Below are positions 17,131 through 27,315 of a stretch of DNA of 64,000 nt, piece after piece. The notes beneath the pieces are model-generated. The model saw only the letters and a list, made by a program, of their open reading frames with translations. It was not told where the DNA came from and made no database searches. The position numbers were made by a program, and so were the translations under genes. Within the stretch, counting starts at the first letter, position 1. The number at the start of each line of letters is the position of its first letter. The stretch is from the NCBI RefSeq assembly GCF_019972295.1, contig NZ_BLJA01000001.1:1334049-1398048 (forward strand), read 5' to 3'. Source of the DNA: Geobacter sp. AOG2 (lineage in GTDB: Bacteria > Desulfobacterota > Desulfuromonadia > Geobacterales > Pseudopelobacteraceae).

Positions 17131-19647
17131 TCACGACTCTTTCGTTTCTTCGACAGATATCCTGGCCACGAGTGGCGCGACAGTTGGGTCGAATACCCGA
17201 TATGCAAGCAATTTTATACGATCATTCACAAGGAACCACACCAGTGCATATCCCCAAACCAACCCAGCCCAGCCCCAGCCCAAGGGGGTCATAAACAGGC
17301 CGTATACCGCTATCAGGGTTGCCACAATCTGTGTGCCGAGCACGGCCATCCATAAAATTCGTGCCGGACGGATCGACCAGAACGGGCCGCGTGTGCGTGT
17401 CAGGAAAATCGTCAGGTGTCCTGCCACGGAAAGTTTCAAATACATCAGTGTCTGGATGTGCGCTCGGTCGAGATGAAAGACGCGCTCACCGAGATAAAAC
17501 AGGCCGAATGCGGAGACGACGCCAATGACGCCCAGTACCGTGGAAACCCCTAGCACCATGTGCATATTCCATGCTTCGGGCTGCTTCTTGTAGTGAACGT
17601 TGTCATAGGCAATGGACAGGATCGCCCCATCGTTGAGCAACGCCAGCATTACGATCATCACGGCGGTCACCGGATAGAAGTTGAATACCAGGATCGAAAA
17701 GGTCATGAACAGAAGCACGCGTAGAGTCTCGGTGATGCGGTATATGGCATAGCTGTTCATCCGCTGGAAGATACGGCGACTCTCCTTGATCGCATCGATA
17801 ATAACAGACAGGCCGGGTGTCATCAGTACGATGGATGCCGCCGCACGCGCCGCGTCCGTTGCATCCGAAACGGCGATGCCGCAGTCAGCCTTCTTCAACG
17901 CCGGCGCGTCATTCACTCCGTCGCCCGTCATGCCCACGATGTGGCCGAGTTTCTGCAGAACATCCACAATATGGAACTTGTGCTCAGGGAATACCTGGGC
18001 AAAGCCGTCGGCTTTCTCTATGGACGCGGCCACCTCTGTGGTTTCATCATGCTTTGAGTCGCCCAGGCTTCCGGCATCGAGAATGTTCGAGCCCATGTCC
18101 AACTTCTTGGCGGTTTCCTTGGCGATGGCCAGTGCGTCGCCCGTAACCATCTTAACGGTCACCCCCATCGCACGTGCGGTCGCAATGGTAGTCTTGGCAT
18201 CTTCCCGTGGCGGATCGAACAGTGGCAACACTCCAAGAAACTGCCAGGGACCATCTCCATCGGCCCGCGCCACTCCCAACGCACGAAAACCGCGCGCTGC
18301 GAATTCGTTGACCGCCTTCTCGACGACGGTCTTTACCTGCCCTGAAGTGGCCGCCAACTCTAGGATCACCTGCGGAGCACCCTTGGTCACCCTGAACTGT
18401 CTTCCATCCTTGCCCTGGACGGTGGCCTCGGTACGTTTATGCACCGGGTCGAAAGGTTGGAAATGGACCACGTGATAGTCTTTCAGGTCCTGATCGCTTT
18501 TCATGCCGCCCAGCACGGCCAGGTCAATAGTGTCGTTATTTTCCGCTCGTGAGGCCAGCGCGCCGTTGAGAATGATTTGATCGGCGGTGACATCGTTCAC
18601 GCTGAACGGATCGCCCAGCGTCAGTCTGTTCCGGGTTAGGGTGCCGGTCTTGTCGGCGCAGAGTACATCGACACCCGCCAATTCCTCGATTGCCACCAAC
18701 CGGCTTATAATCGCCTGCTTGCCGGCGAGCAAGCGCGCTCCGACCGCCATGGTCACCGACAACACCGTTGGCATTGCGACGGGGATCGCGGCCACGGTCA
18801 GCACCAGGGCGAACTGCAACGTGGTAAGGATAGGGTCGCCGCGAAAGACCGCAACGGCAATAATCACCGCCACGAGAGCAACCGCCAGGATTATCAGGTA
18901 GTTCCCGATTCTCAACACCGCACGTTGAAAGTGGCTGACGATGTTCACTCCCTGAACCAGTTGTGCCGTCTTGCCGAAGTAGGTGTTTGCACCCGTGGCA
19001 TAGACCAAGGCGTCGATTTCTCCCTGGCGGATAATCGAACCGGAAAACACCGCCTCGCCCGACTTGCGGCTGGCTGGCAACGATTCTCCGGTCAATGCGG
19101 ACTGGTCCACTTCCACCGGATCGCCGGACAGCAGTCGCGCGTCCGCCGGTACGATGTCTCCCAGGCGCAGACGGATGACATCGCCCGGCACCAGCTCGGC
19201 CGCCGACGAGGTGATCCACTTCCCATCGCGTTTCACCCGGGCCTCGACCGCCAGCTTGGCCTTGAGGGCAGCGATGGCGTTGCCCGCCTCGCGCTCTTCC
19301 CAGAATCCAACCACAGCGTTGGCCAGAAGGAGAAGAAGGATTATCCCGAAGTCCGGCCAATGCCGGGCCACGGCCGAAAGGATCACGGCCGCTTCGATCA
19401 TCCACGGGATGGGGCCCCAAAAATAGCTGAGGAATTTCAGAAGGAGATTGGTTTTCTTTTCTACAATCTCGTTCGGCCCGTAATGGGTCAGCCGTTTCTG
19501 CGCCTCGGCCTGACTAAGACCGTCTGGCGTCGCCCCCAGTTTTGCCTGTAGTTCCGGCATGGGCAGGGACTTTAGCTCGTCCTTCGCTTCGGGTCTCGAT
19601 TTCGGCTTCACTCCCGGAGCTTTGGGTTGGTCTGCCTCGAGTCTCAT
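17131..19647 (-). CDS. Plasma-membrane proton-efflux P-type ATPase (P3A, PMA1-like)
   Basis: An 838-aa P-type ATPase. The TGES dephosphorylation motif is near residue 187, the phosphorylation motif DKTGT near 332, and GDGVNDAPALKKADCG in the hinge. The N-terminus is short, with no metal-binding domain, and the early part reads like plant and fungal H+-ATPases (LTHYGPNEIVEKK). The ATG at 19647 follows an AGGAG by ten bases. The family pumps protons out of the cytoplasm. In bacteria such pumps are thought to help pH homeostasis or run in reverse. It is followed by an MFS transporter gene, possibly co-transcribed and proton-coupled. No autoinhibitory C-terminus is obvious. Confidence 0.9.
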   Translation of the reverse strand: MRLEADQPKAPGVKPKSRPEAKDELKSLPMPELQAKLGATPDGLSQAEAQKRLTHYGPNEIVEKKTNLLLKFLSYFWGPIPWMIEAAVILSAVARHWPDFGIILLLLLANAVVGFWEEREAGNAIAALKAKLAVEARVKRDGKWITSSAAELVPGDVIRLRLGDIVPADARLLSGDPVEVDQSALTGESLPASRKSGEAVFSGSIIRQGEIDALVYATGANTYFGKTAQLVQGVNIVSHFQRAVLRIGNYLIILAVALVAVIIAVAVFRGDPILTTLQFALVLTVAAIPVAMPTVLSVTMAVGARLLAGKQAIISRLVAIEELAGVDVLCADKTGTLTRNRLTLGDPFSVNDVTADQIILNGALASRAENNDTIDLAVLGGMKSDQDLKDYHVVHFQPFDPVHKRTEATVQGKDGRQFRVTKGAPQVILELAATSGQVKTVVEKAVNEFAARGFRALGVARADGDGPWQFLGVLPLFDPPREDAKTTIATARAMGVTVKMVTGDALAIAKETAKKLDMGSNILDAGSLGDSKHDETTEVAASIEKADGFAQVFPEHKFHIVDVLQKLGHIVGMTGDGVNDAPALKKADCGIAVSDATDAARAAASIVLMTPGLSVIIDAIKESRRIFQRMNSYAIYRITETLRVLLFMTFSILVFNFYPVTAVMIVMLALLNDGAILSIAYDNVHYKKQPEAWNMHMVLGVSTVLGVIGVVSAFGLFYLGERVFHLDRAHIQTLMYLKLSVAGHLTIFLTRTRGPFWSIRPARILWMAVLGTQIVATLIAVYGLFMTPLGWGWAGLVWGYALVWFLVNDRIKLLAYRVFDPTVAPLVARISVEETKES

Positions 19648-19825
19648 ATCGGGCGTTCTCCTGTTTTTGCAAAGCATCGGTGTTCATGAGATGTGGGAGA
19701 CAAGTTGCTTACCTCCACGGCGTTTTGAATCTTACGGGTTACATTTCCTCTTTTGATAGAGCCTTTACCTTGCTTCCGGTCTGCGGCAGGTGGTCAAAAG
19801 TGTTGGCGCGAGCACTGAAAACAGG

Positions 19826-20296
19826 CTACCAGTTCACCGGGCCGGGCTCACTCTTTACCAGCAGGATCGAACAGGGCATCCTGCGGATTATGGCATCTTT
19901 CTCCCTGCCAAAGAGCGCATGTTCAAGGCGCCCCTCCTCATGGGCAAGCATGACGATCAGATCTATCGCGCCTTCCTCGACCACCCTCACGATCTCATTC
20001 ACCGGATCATGATCGCTGATCAGTTCCTTTATGGGGAAGCCATCTTTAATTTCTTGCTTGATGACTTTATCCAACTCCTCTTTCGCTTCCCTTTGAATGT
20101 TCGGGTAATTCTTGTAATCCTCCTCGGGGAACAACCCCGGTGCATTTACCGCCTTCATGGCCGTAGGATTGGAGACAAGATGCAGGACTTGGAGCTCCGC
20201 ATCGTATTTACGGGCGAGGGAGACGCCGCTGTGGATGGCTTTCCGGCAGTACTGGGTCATCCTGCTGATAACGAGAATGCGTCTGATGTTTTCCAT
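19826..20296 (-). CDS. Universal stress protein (UspA family)
   Basis: A 156-aa single-domain Usp protein: IRRILVISRM at the first strand, GVSLARKYDAELQVLHLV for the second, and IDLIVMLAHEEGRLEHALFG then CSILLVK at the end. The ATP-binding pattern G-2x-G-9x-G is not intact, so nucleotide binding is uncertain. The ATG at 20296 has GGAGG six bases upstream. It follows a SpoIIAA-like gene by 28 bases and precedes the proton pump gene, in a cluster of stress and ion-homeostasis genes. Confidence 0.85.
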   Translation of the reverse strand: MENIRRILVISRMTQYCRKAIHSGVSLARKYDAELQVLHLVSNPTAMKAVNAPGLFPEEDYKNYPNIQREAKEELDKVIKQEIKDGFPIKELISDHDPVNEIVRVVEEGAIDLIVMLAHEEGRLEHALFGREKDAIIRRMPCSILLVKSEPGPVNW

Positions 20297-20324
20297 GATG
20301 TACCTCCGTTCATAAATTCCGTAC

Positions 20325-20687
20325 TCATTCACTCATCCATTTCAGGGCCTCTGTAAGCTCGTTGTTGCTATAAACCTTGACATGGCCGGCCAAGACAAAT
20401 CCGAATACCTTCATTGACGTACGGATCCACTCCACATCGGTAACGACAGCAACCTTCTCCCAGGAGGTGAGATGTTGCAAACCCACCTTGGCGTCATTCC
20501 AAAGGGCTTCCGCATCAAACCCCGTGAACTCGTCTCCGAAGTGATAAAGAAAGCGGATGCTCTTTCTATCCGCAAGCATCTTTTCCACGGCAGGTATAAG
20601 CACAGATTCATAGTCAGTTCCGGTTACCTCTCCCCTGGCTGTGAAGCCGAGTACATTCTCCGGTAATCCCTGTATGCGTTCTAACAT
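20325..20687 (-). CDS. SpoIIAA-like (STAS-related) protein
   Basis: A 120-aa cytoplasmic protein matching the SpoIIAA-like family: an LGFTARGEVTGTDYESVLIP strand-helix start, an IRFLYHFG strand, a middle KVAVVTDVEWIR and a final EALKWMSE helix. Members have a STAS-like fold and are often lipid- or carbohydrate-responsive stress proteins of unclear role. It lies 28 bases before the Usp gene and likely forms a transcript with it. Confidence 0.75.
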   Translation of the reverse strand: MLERIQGLPENVLGFTARGEVTGTDYESVLIPAVEKMLADRKSIRFLYHFGDEFTGFDAEALWNDAKVGLQHLTSWEKVAVVTDVEWIRTSMKVFGFVLAGHVKVYSNNELTEALKWMSE

Positions 20688-20776
20688 TTAGCGCCTCACT
20701 TTCAATTACTACGTTTATTCAACTTTCCTCTTTCACGCCTGATATAAAAGTAGTTACCTGCATAGTTACTTGCAGC

Positions 20777-23095
20777 TTATAATTTCACCCGCTTGAGTCT
20801 GAGCGAATTTGTGATCACGGAAACTGAGCTGAAGCTCATTGCTGCTGCAGCGATCATCGGTGACAACAGTATGCCGAAGAAAGGAAACAGCACACCCGCG
20901 GCAATCGGCACCCCGGCCGCGTTATAAAAGAATGCGAAGAAGAGGTTTTGCCTGATGTTACGCATGGTGGCGCGGCTTAATCGCCTGGCCCTGGCAATGC
21001 CACGCAAATCGCCCTTGACCAGCGTAACACCGGCGCTCTCTATCGCTACATCGGTGCCGGTGCCCATGGCAATGCCGACGTGGGCTTGTGCCAGTGCTGG
21101 GGCATCGTTGATGCCGTCACCCGCCATGGCAACGATGTGACCTTCTGCCTGAAGCTTTTTGATCAGTTCGGCTTTCTGCTCAGGCAATACCCCGGCATGC
21201 ACCTGGTCGATTTCCAGCTTGCCGGCAACGGCATTGGCGGTGATCTGATTGTCACCGGTTATCATCACTATTTTGATACCTCCGGCATGCAAATCACGAA
21301 TGGCATCGGCGGTTGACTCCTTGATCGGGTCTGCTACGCCGATCAAACCCGCTGCCGTGCCATCAATGGCGATCAGCATGACCGTCTGCCCTTCGGCGCG
21401 TTGCTTGTCCGCCTGTTGCGACAGGTTTCCCGCGTCGATACCAAGACTTTCCAGCAGAGCAGCGTTGCCGGCCGCGACCGTATGCCCATCAACTTCTCCG
21501 GTAACGCCTTTCCCGGTGATAGACTGGAAGTTTTCGGCCTTGGCCAGCTCAATCCCCTTTTCTTCAGCTCCACGCACGATGGCTTCCGCCAAGGGGTGTT
21601 CGCTGGACCGTTCGAGGCTGCCGGCCAGACATACCAGTTCATCCTCGGTAAAACCCGCTTCCGCCTGCACAGCGGTCAGCTTCGGCTTGCCCTCGGTCAG
21701 CGTACCGGTCTTGTCTACCACCAGGGTATCGACCTTTTCCATGATCTCCAGCGCTTCGGCATTCTTGATCAGGACACCGGCCATGGCACCGCGACCCGTT
21801 CCCACCATGATGGCAATTGGCGTCGCTAGTCCCAGTGCACAGGGGCAGGCAATGATCAATACCGCAACGGCATTGATAACGGCATGTGCCAGGTACGGTT
21901 CCGGGCCCCACACCCACCAGGCGATAAAGGTCAGCACGGCACAGACGACCACGGTGGGGACAAAATAACCGGCCACGACATCGGTCAGTTTTTGAATCGG
22001 AGCTCGTGTGCGTTGTGCATTGGCCACCATGGTAACGATTTGTGCCAGCAGGGTATCGGAGCCGACCTTTTCTGCCCGCATCAACAGACTGCCGGTTCCA
22101 TTGACCGTTGCGCCGATGAGTTTCTCGCCGGTTGTCTTTGCCACCGGGATGGATTCACCGGTGACCATGGATTCATCGATGTTACTTTCACCTTCAATGA
22201 CTGTACCATCCACCGGCACCTTATCGCCGGGACGCACCCGCAGGGTATCACCGGGTTGTACCTGGTCCAGCGGGATGTCTTCTTCCGTACCATTCTCCCG
22301 CACAATGCGGGCCGTGTTCGGTGCCAGGCCGAGCAGCATCTGGATGGCCGCATTGGTACGTGAACGGGCTCGCAATTCAAGCACCTGCCCGAGCAGAACC
22401 AGCGTGGTAATCATTGCCGCGGCCTCGAAATAGACCCCCACCAGTCCGCCCTGCATCTGCATGACGGGCGGGAAGAGTCCCGGAAAGAAAAGGGCCACCA
22501 TGCTGTAGCTCCAGGCGACCGAGACACCGAGCGCTATCAGGGTGAACATGTTGAGGTTCCAGGTCCGGATGGATAGCCAGCCGCGAACAAAAAACGGCCA
22601 GCCACCCCATACCACGACCGGTGATGCCAACGCACATTCAATCCATTGAACCGTTTGCATGGATAGCCAAGCCGGCAGCCAGGCCGGCATCATGTCGGCA
22701 ATCATGGTCAGGAAAAACACCGGCAAGGCTAGCGCGGTGCAGACCCAGAAGCGACGGTTCATGTCGACCAGTTCTTCATTTTTTTCTTCACCGCTCGATG
22801 TAACCGGTTCCAATGCCATGCCACACTTGGGGCAACTACCGGGATGATCCTGAATCACTTCCGGATGCATGGGGCAGGTGTAGGCGCCTGCTTCATCACT
22901 TTCTACAAGGGGTGGGGCGGATCTTTTATTGAGGTACTGTTCTGGGCATTCCTTGAATTTGTGCAGGCAATGCCCACTGCAGAAAAAAAACTGGATACCG
23001 GCATATTCGTAAGAGTGTTCGGAATCGGTTGATACCAGCATGTCACAGACAGGATCTTTCCGCCGATTATTTTCTGTATTCGTATTTGTTCCCAT
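20777..23095 (-). CDS. copA: Copper-translocating P1B-type ATPase with YHS domain
   Basis: A 772-aa heavy-metal pump. Residues about 12-56 form a YHS domain (KDPVCDMLV, then [12 protein letters not shown]), and 71-97 form a heavy-metal-binding segment ([17 protein letters not shown]). The membrane metal site CPC is in [12 protein letters not shown], followed by [11 protein letters not shown] and [16 protein letters not shown]. This is the CopA-type signature for Cu+ or Ag+ export from the cytoplasm. I start at the ATG at 23095 with AGGTG five bases upstream; a GTG two codons earlier is possible. It lies 16 bases after an MscS gene in the same direction. Silver cannot be excluded as substrate. 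Confidence 0.92.
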   Translation of the reverse strand: MGTNTNTENNRRKDPVCDMLVSTDSEHSYEYAGIQFFFCSGHCLHKFKECPEQYLNKRSAPPLVESDEAGAYTCPMHPEVIQDHPGSCPKCGMALEPVTSSGEEKNEELVDMNRRFWVCTALALPVFFLTMIADMMPAWLPAWLSMQTVQWIECALASPVVVWGGWPFFVRGWLSIRTWNLNMFTLIALGVSVAWSYSMVALFFPGLFPPVMQMQGGLVGVYFEAAAMITTLVLLGQVLELRARSRTNAAIQMLLGLAPNTARIVRENGTEEDIPLDQVQPGDTLRVRPGDKVPVDGTVIEGESNIDESMVTGESIPVAKTTGEKLIGATVNGTGSLLMRAEKVGSDTLLAQIVTMVANAQRTRAPIQKLTDVVAGYFVPTVVVCAVLTFIAWWVWGPEPYLAHAVINAVAVLIIACPCALGLATPIAIMVGTGRGAMAGVLIKNAEALEIMEKVDTLVVDKTGTLTEGKPKLTAVQAEAGFTEDELVCLAGSLERSSEHPLAEAIVRGAEEKGIELAKAENFQSITGKGVTGEVDGHTVAAGNAALLESLGIDAGNLSQQADKQRAEGQTVMLIAIDGTAAGLIGVADPIKESTADAIRDLHAGGIKIVMITGDNQITANAVAGKLEIDQVHAGVLPEQKAELIKKLQAEGHIVAMAGDGINDAPALAQAHVGIAMGTGTDVAIESAGVTLVKGDLRGIARARRLSRATMRNIRQNLFFAFFYNAAGVPIAAGVLFPFFGILLSPMIAAAAMSFSSVSVITNSLRLKRVKL

Positions 23096-23111
23096 GTGCA
23101 CACCTGCGCAT

Positions 23112-24029
23112 CTATTTATCCGCAGTCATCCTCACATTAAATACGGGAGCATCCACCAGTTGGAATGTGGAGGAAGCGAGGGACACCCTACCTTCGGTGG
23201 CATCGAACTCCTCCATAATCCGGGTGAACAACACATCTTTGGTAGAGCGGCGCTGTTTGAAATCGGTCACATAGCGGACGGTAAACTCCATCCAATTGTC
23301 ATTGGCGATCAACGTGACCGTAGGCTCGATCCTGGCATTTTCGATCCGGTACTTGTTTACCATCTCATGCCAGGTCTTCCGTGTCTCGGGCACGAATCCA
23401 CCAAGTGCATCATCGGCAACCTTTTGAAGAATTTTGCGAGCAAGTTTGCCGTCACTTCCATACTTGACCGGAACGGTTATTTCATCCCAAAGAAAGGGGA
23501 AATCCCCGGAGTAATTAAACACAGGCTCCTTAAAGACAAAGCTATTGGCAACCCTCACAATGCGCCCATTATACAGGTCAGCATTGACCCACTGCCCTGT
23601 TTCCATAAGTGTGGTGCGCAGTACTCCGATATCAATCACATCGCCAGTGATGCCCCCCAGTTGGACCCTGTCGCCAACTGAATAGAAATTGCCGAACGAA
23701 AGTGCGACCCACCCGGCAATACTGGCAATAACCTCCTGCAGAGCAAAGGCGATGCCGGCACCAGCTACGCCAAACGCCACGGTCAGACTGCCCAGCTTAT
23801 TGCTGAATACAATAGTGAGGAGGATAATTGCAGCAAGTGAACCGGTGAAATTGGCTAATTTTCTAAATCGATACCGGGTATCATTACTTGCGATGCGACT
23901 CAACAGCCCTTTTTGCACGGCAAGGGTAAGAATACGGATGATAATAAAACCTATGATAACTGTCAGTATCTTCCCGACAGTTGGATCTAAAACCCAGTTT
24001 ATTACCTCGGTCCATAGCTTGTTGTCCAT
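23112..24029 (-). CDS. Small-conductance mechanosensitive channel (MscS family)
   Basis: A 305-aa inner-membrane channel with about three membrane helices and the MscS pore and beta domain: [21 protein letters not shown] (pore-lining Gly/Ala-rich helix) then [21 protein letters not shown]. It opens when membrane tension rises on hypo-osmotic shock. The start at 24029 has GAGGTGAAG upstream. It sits between a LapA-like gene and the copper ATPase gene in the same direction. A second, different MscS paralog is at 26109-27236. Confidence 0.88.
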   Translation of the reverse strand: MDNKLWTEVINWVLDPTVGKILTVIIGFIIIRILTLAVQKGLLSRIASNDTRYRFRKLANFTGSLAAIILLTIVFSNKLGSLTVAFGVAGAGIAFALQEVIASIAGWVALSFGNFYSVGDRVQLGGITGDVIDIGVLRTTLMETGQWVNADLYNGRIVRVANSFVFKEPVFNYSGDFPFLWDEITVPVKYGSDGKLARKILQKVADDALGGFVPETRKTWHEMVNKYRIENARIEPTVTLIANDNWMEFTVRYVTDFKQRRSTKDVLFTRIMEEFDATEGRVSLASSTFQLVDAPVFNVRMTADK

Positions 24030-24093
24030 GACTTCACCTCAAACCCGACTGGCTTGAATATCTATCGGGCGGGGTCAGCAAAATCGGATGCAC

Positions 24094-24411
24094 TCAACTC
24101 TGCTGCCGATAATTTGTCTCCTTTTCAGACAGGTCATCAACCCGTTTATTTTCACACGCCTCCAGTTTTGACGAATATTCGATTACTCGGGATTTAAGTT
24201 TTGAAATTTCCATCGACTTGCGCACCGAGCCGGGCAACATGGCAAGGAACGTCGCGAGCACACCGGCCCCAAACGACATGAGAAGTATGATCACCAGGGA
24301 GCCATTGAAATACCAGCCCAGAAATGTCACTTGTGCGGTTTGAGCGTTTTGTATGGCAAAAAACGCCATCACTACCGAAAGAGCTATTGCCGCTACCAGC
24401 GCAAATTTCAT
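24094..24411 (-). CDS. LapA-domain (DUF1049) small membrane protein
   Basis: A 105-aa protein with two membrane helices (FALVAAIALSVVMAFFAIQN and SLVIILLMSFGAGVLATFLA) joined by TAQVTFLGWYFNGS, the lipopolysaccharide-assembly-protein-A pattern, then a coiled-coil tail. I start at the second ATG (24411), six bases after AGGAGG; the first ATG abuts that site. It lies in the minus-strand run of small stress genes that starts at the HPF gene. Confidence 0.75.
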   Translation of the reverse strand: MKFALVAAIALSVVMAFFAIQNAQTAQVTFLGWYFNGSLVIILLMSFGAGVLATFLAMLPGSVRKSMEISKLKSRVIEYSSKLEACENKRVDDLSEKETNYRQQS

Positions 24412-24538
24412 GATCATCCTCCTTGGTGCGCCTCCGCAGTGGGGGTACTAGTTGTCAGCCGGATTGACGGCCCGGCATCCAAGCCCTTGCCTAGTTCATC
24501 ATGGCGACTCTCTTCTCTGTTCATTTTGAACCGATCGG

Positions 24539-24943
24539 CTATCCACCAAAATGTTGTCGGACCTTTGCAGCAATCTGAGGGTCCGTCATATTGTCAGCCG
24601 TTTCAACACTCGATACGCGGTCACCGAGCTTGTTTTCTTCGATACGCACTCTCAACTCATCCTTTGCCACACCGGGGCCCATAATCAGAATGGATTCTGC
24701 GTCACGGATGCTGTCAATAACCTCATCATAAAATGCGTTGAGTTGAGCGGTAAAGACTCTCTGCCGGCTGTCATCGGATGGTACCTTCTGTGCCTCAAAA
24801 TTACCCTGAAGAGGTGTGTTGCCGGTACGCCTCAGTTGTTTTTCGGCATGTGAAGGTATCTGTTTGATCTCTTCACCCGTGGCCGTAACAAACACCACAA
24901 TTGCCTGCCGATGATCGATCCATAAGCCCGCTTTGGTTTTCAT
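24539..24943 (-). CDS. Small cytoplasmic protein, possibly related to bacterial eRF1-like (baeRF) proteins
   Basis: A 134-aa soluble protein. It opens with KAGLWIDHRQAIVVFVTATG, a strand-turn-strand pattern like the central domain of release-factor-like baeRF proteins, and has ESILIMGPGVAKDELRVRIE later, like their third domain. It lacks an obvious catalytic GGQ-like motif. A GAGGAG lies before the ATG. It lies 19 bases after a DUF302 gene within the HPF-led run, so a link to ribosome stress is possible but inferred. Family assignment is tentative. Confidence 0.6.
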   Translation of the reverse strand: MKTKAGLWIDHRQAIVVFVTATGEEIKQIPSHAEKQLRRTGNTPLQGNFEAQKVPSDDSRQRVFTAQLNAFYDEVIDSIRDAESILIMGPGVAKDELRVRIEENKLGDRVSSVETADNMTDPQIAAKVRQHFGG

Positions 24944-24962
24944 ATCCGTCTCCTCTGTGAGT

Positions 24963-25349
24963 TTACAATTGCTCGATTACTTTTTTGAGTTTCAACCGTA
25001 TCTCTTCGGCAATTACCTGAAGCTTGGTGTTTTGTATTGCCAGCATTGAGGAAAGAGGATCAACGGCAGACACCTCAACTTTCCCGTCATCCAGTTCCTG
25101 GACGATGACATTGCAAGGGAGCATGGTGCCAATCCGGGGTTCCGCCAGTAATGCCTTGTAGGCAAAGGGCGGGTTACAGGCGCCAAGAATTCTGTAGTTT
25201 CGGAAATCGACATTCAGGTTCTTTTTCAGGGTGGCAGTGACGTCAATTTCAGTAAGAATCCCGAAACCTTCTTTCTTCAATTCTTCCGTGGCACTCGCAA
25301 TGGCTTCATTAAAACCCTTGTCTATCGTTTTGCTGAAACAGAACGGCAT
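24963..25349 (-). CDS. DUF302 family protein
   Basis: A 128-aa protein with the DUF302 layout: TEELKKEGFGILTEIDVTA, then LKKNLNVDFRNYRILGACNP and a middle MLPCNVIVQELDDGKVEVSA. Members are small, often dimeric, and of unknown function; in many bacteria they are found with stress or sulfur and metal genes. TGGAGG precedes the ATG. It lies 67 bases after the HPF gene and 19 before the next gene, within the same transcript. Confidence 0.85.
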   Translation of the reverse strand: MPFCFSKTIDKGFNEAIASATEELKKEGFGILTEIDVTATLKKNLNVDFRNYRILGACNPPFAYKALLAEPRIGTMLPCNVIVQELDDGKVEVSAVDPLSSMLAIQNTKLQVIAEEIRLKLKKVIEQL

Positions 25350-25416
25350 GGTGAACCTCCAGTTTGAGATTCCGGACTAAATACTAAATCGCTTTTTTTG
25401 ATGCGCGGATTCGTCA

Positions 25417-25785
25417 TCACTCCTCCGACTCCTCCAGTTCGGCCAGAGTCGGCTCAGTTCTGAGACTTCGCTGATTGTTTATCCTTCCAGTGGTGTTTTC
25501 GATCAATCTGGATAACTTGTCTGCTGCGCCCTTGACGGCCCGATCCAGGGTTAAGGCCTGATGAGTGGCCGCAATGGGCTGACGGCCTTCCGGCCTGGCT
25601 TCCATAACGCACCGCTGCCCGTCTTTGCCCCTTTCTTTGTCGCTGTTCTCATTGCTCAGATGGACCTCGACCCGAGTGATGTGGTCGCTGAACCGGCTCA
25701 GGGCCTGTTCGGTTTCTTGTCTGATATAGTTAGCCAGAGCTTCGTTGCTTTCAATGTTGCGGTCGGTATTGATTTGGATCTGCAT
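25417..25785 (-). CDS. Ribosome hibernation/HPF-RaiA family protein
   Basis: A 122-aa protein of the sigma-54 modulation/HPF family: MQIQINTDRNIESNEALANY at the start, ALSRFSDHITRVEVHLSNEN in the middle and AADKLSRLIENTTGR near the end. The family binds the 30S decoding region and inactivates ribosomes in stress or starvation. This is the short form, without the C-terminal dimerisation domain. AAAGGGGAG precedes the ATG. It is the first full gene after a sigma-54 promoter with a 34-bp palindrome upstream (25919-26061), so hibernation is likely switched on by that regulon. Confidence 0.8.
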   Translation of the reverse strand: MQIQINTDRNIESNEALANYIRQETEQALSRFSDHITRVEVHLSNENSDKERGKDGQRCVMEARPEGRQPIAATHQALTLDRAVKGAADKLSRLIENTTGRINNQRSLRTEPTLAELEESEE

Positions 25786-25845
25786 GGTGCTCTCCCCTTT
25801 GGTTTCTTGTAGGAAATCGTACTCGACTGATGCAATATAGTTTCA

Positions 25846-25881
25846 TCAAAACTTGTCGTGATCTCCCGTTTTTCTCCTCAT
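25846..25881 (-). CDS. 11-residue mini-ORF in the leader of the HPF transcript
   Basis: An ATG at 25881 is preceded by AAGGAG with six-base spacing and encodes MRRKTGDHDKF before a stop. It lies between the sigma-54 promoter (25919-25934) and the HPF start (25785). It may be a leader peptide or translation enhancer. The strong ribosome site is the only evidence. Confidence 0.35.
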   Translation of the reverse strand: MRRKTGDHDKF

Positions 25882-25918
25882 AAATATCTCCTTGATGATG
25901 TTCTCTGCAGAAGATACG

Positions 25919-26061
25919 AGCAATTAGCGCGCCATGGCATACCGATAAACCCTGGTTTACAACTATTTGATTGTGGGCTGGAAAGTAAAAAATGGAAGAG
26001 CCGGCGAGAGTATGTCGGCTACGAAAACCGTCATATTTAACATAACTGCCAAATAATACGG
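25919..26061 (-). promoter_or_regulatory. Sigma-54 promoter with IHF-like site and 34-bp palindromic enhancer, upstream of HPF
   Basis: On the minus strand, the -24/-12 element is TGGCGCG-CTAA-TTGCT (25919-25934). An IHF-like site AATCAAATAGTTG (25960-25972) is a perfect match to WATCAA-N4-TTR. The palindrome (26028-26061) has right arm TGTTAAATATGACGG. The gap from palindrome to -24 is 93 nt. Transcription would run into the HPF-DUF302 gene run. The order is the classic one for sigma-54 enhancers. Confidence 0.8.
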
Positions 26062-26108
26062 GCCATATTGAGGTGACCAATCGTACTACTACATATCTTT
26101 CCTTGGGT

Positions 26109-27236
26109 TCATTCAGAATGGGAACATCCATCCAATAAACTTCTTTCAGGCGTTCGAGGGACTCCGTTCGGAAGCCCTTCCACCTCGGCCCGTACCCGTG
26201 GCAGGCAGTCCGGATACTCGCGCTGCAGAAATTCGACCAGCTTTTCCCGCACATGGCAGCGCAGGTCCCAGGCCTCCCCTGAATTTTTTGCACTGACCAG
26301 CGCCCGCAGCACCACCGTCCTGTCGGTTGCGTCAAGGACAACCAGGCCGGATGCCTTCCCATCCCAAAGGTCAGTGCCCGCAAGAATGCTCTCCAGTTCG
26401 GAGCGAACCACTGCCACCGGCACCCGATAGTCGCAGTGCAGGGTCACCGTATCGAGCAGGTCGGCAGAGACCCGGGTCCAGTTCTGGAAGGGTTTCTCCA
26501 GGAAGTAGGTAATCGGCAGCACCAGACGTCGTAAATCCCAGATGCAGACCACCACGTAGGTCAGTGTAATTTCCTCGATATGGCCCCATTCGCCTTCTAC
26601 GATTACCACGTCGTCGAGTCGAATCGGTTGGGTGATGGCGATCTGGATGCCGGCGATGAAGGTGGCAAGGCTGCGCTGGGCGGCGAAACCGATGATGACC
26701 CCGGCAATCCCTGCCGAGGCCAGCAGACTCATACCCACCTGCCGCACCCTGTCGAAGGTCATCAGCATGGCCGCCCCGGCAATAATGAGAATCAGTACCA
26801 TGACGATCTTGACCAGTATGTTGACCTGGGTGGAAACCTCTCGCGCCTTGAGGTTGTCACTGGCGGTGACGTCGTAGCGCAGCAGGACTATCTCCTGCAA
26901 GCCCAGGATTGTGGCGGCCAGCAGCCAGGCAATGGCGAGGATCAGGGCAAGGCTGCACAGATGCTGCAACAACGATGCTAACCCATCGGAAAACTGAAGC
27001 GTGGGCAATGTCAGGAGTATAGCCAGGAGCGGCAACAGTAGTTTGGCAGGATGCCGCCAGCGACGCACCAACGCCTGGTGTAATGCGGTGTCCGGACGGG
27101 CGGCGAAGCGTAACAGCACCTTGAACAGGATCACGTACCCGAGCAAGCCGAACAGGACCACAGCGGCCAAAGCCACTGCAGAGGCAGCAGTAGCCGACCA
27201 TTCGCCGAGCCCACCGAGATGTAGAATTTGCTCCAT
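26109..27236 (-). CDS. MscS-family mechanosensitive channel, longer paralog
   Basis: A 375-aa membrane protein with about four or five helices, then the MscS pore helix (MSLLASAGIAGVIIGFAAQRS) and beta domain (TQPIRLDDVVIVEGEWGHIEEI), a variant common in the YbdG/YnaI-like branch. The extra N-terminal helices separate it from the paralog at 23112. The ATG at 27236 follows GGGGTAACGG. It lies about 80 bases after the acyl ligase fusion gene in the same direction. The role is presumably osmotic protection. Confidence 0.85.
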   Translation of the reverse strand: MEQILHLGGLGEWSATAASAVALAAVVLFGLLGYVILFKVLLRFAARPDTALHQALVRRWRHPAKLLLPLLAILLTLPTLQFSDGLASLLQHLCSLALILAIAWLLAATILGLQEIVLLRYDVTASDNLKAREVSTQVNILVKIVMVLILIIAGAAMLMTFDRVRQVGMSLLASAGIAGVIIGFAAQRSLATFIAGIQIAITQPIRLDDVVIVEGEWGHIEEITLTYVVVCIWDLRRLVLPITYFLEKPFQNWTRVSADLLDTVTLHCDYRVPVAVVRSELESILAGTDLWDGKASGLVVLDATDRTVVLRALVSAKNSGEAWDLRCHVREKLVEFLQREYPDCLPRVRAEVEGLPNGVPRTPERSLLDGCSHSE

Positions 27237-27315
27237 CCGTTACCCCATCATGATCGGCATCAATTTCAAAGTATATGCAGCGGCCCCGGCTGGGTCAGTG
27301 CGCCCCCACGGCGGT

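Noticed and set aside
25751-26383. Minus-strand frame of 210 codons spanning the HPF leader
   Set aside because: It overlaps the end of the MscS gene, the palindromic module and the HPF start, and its product looks random.
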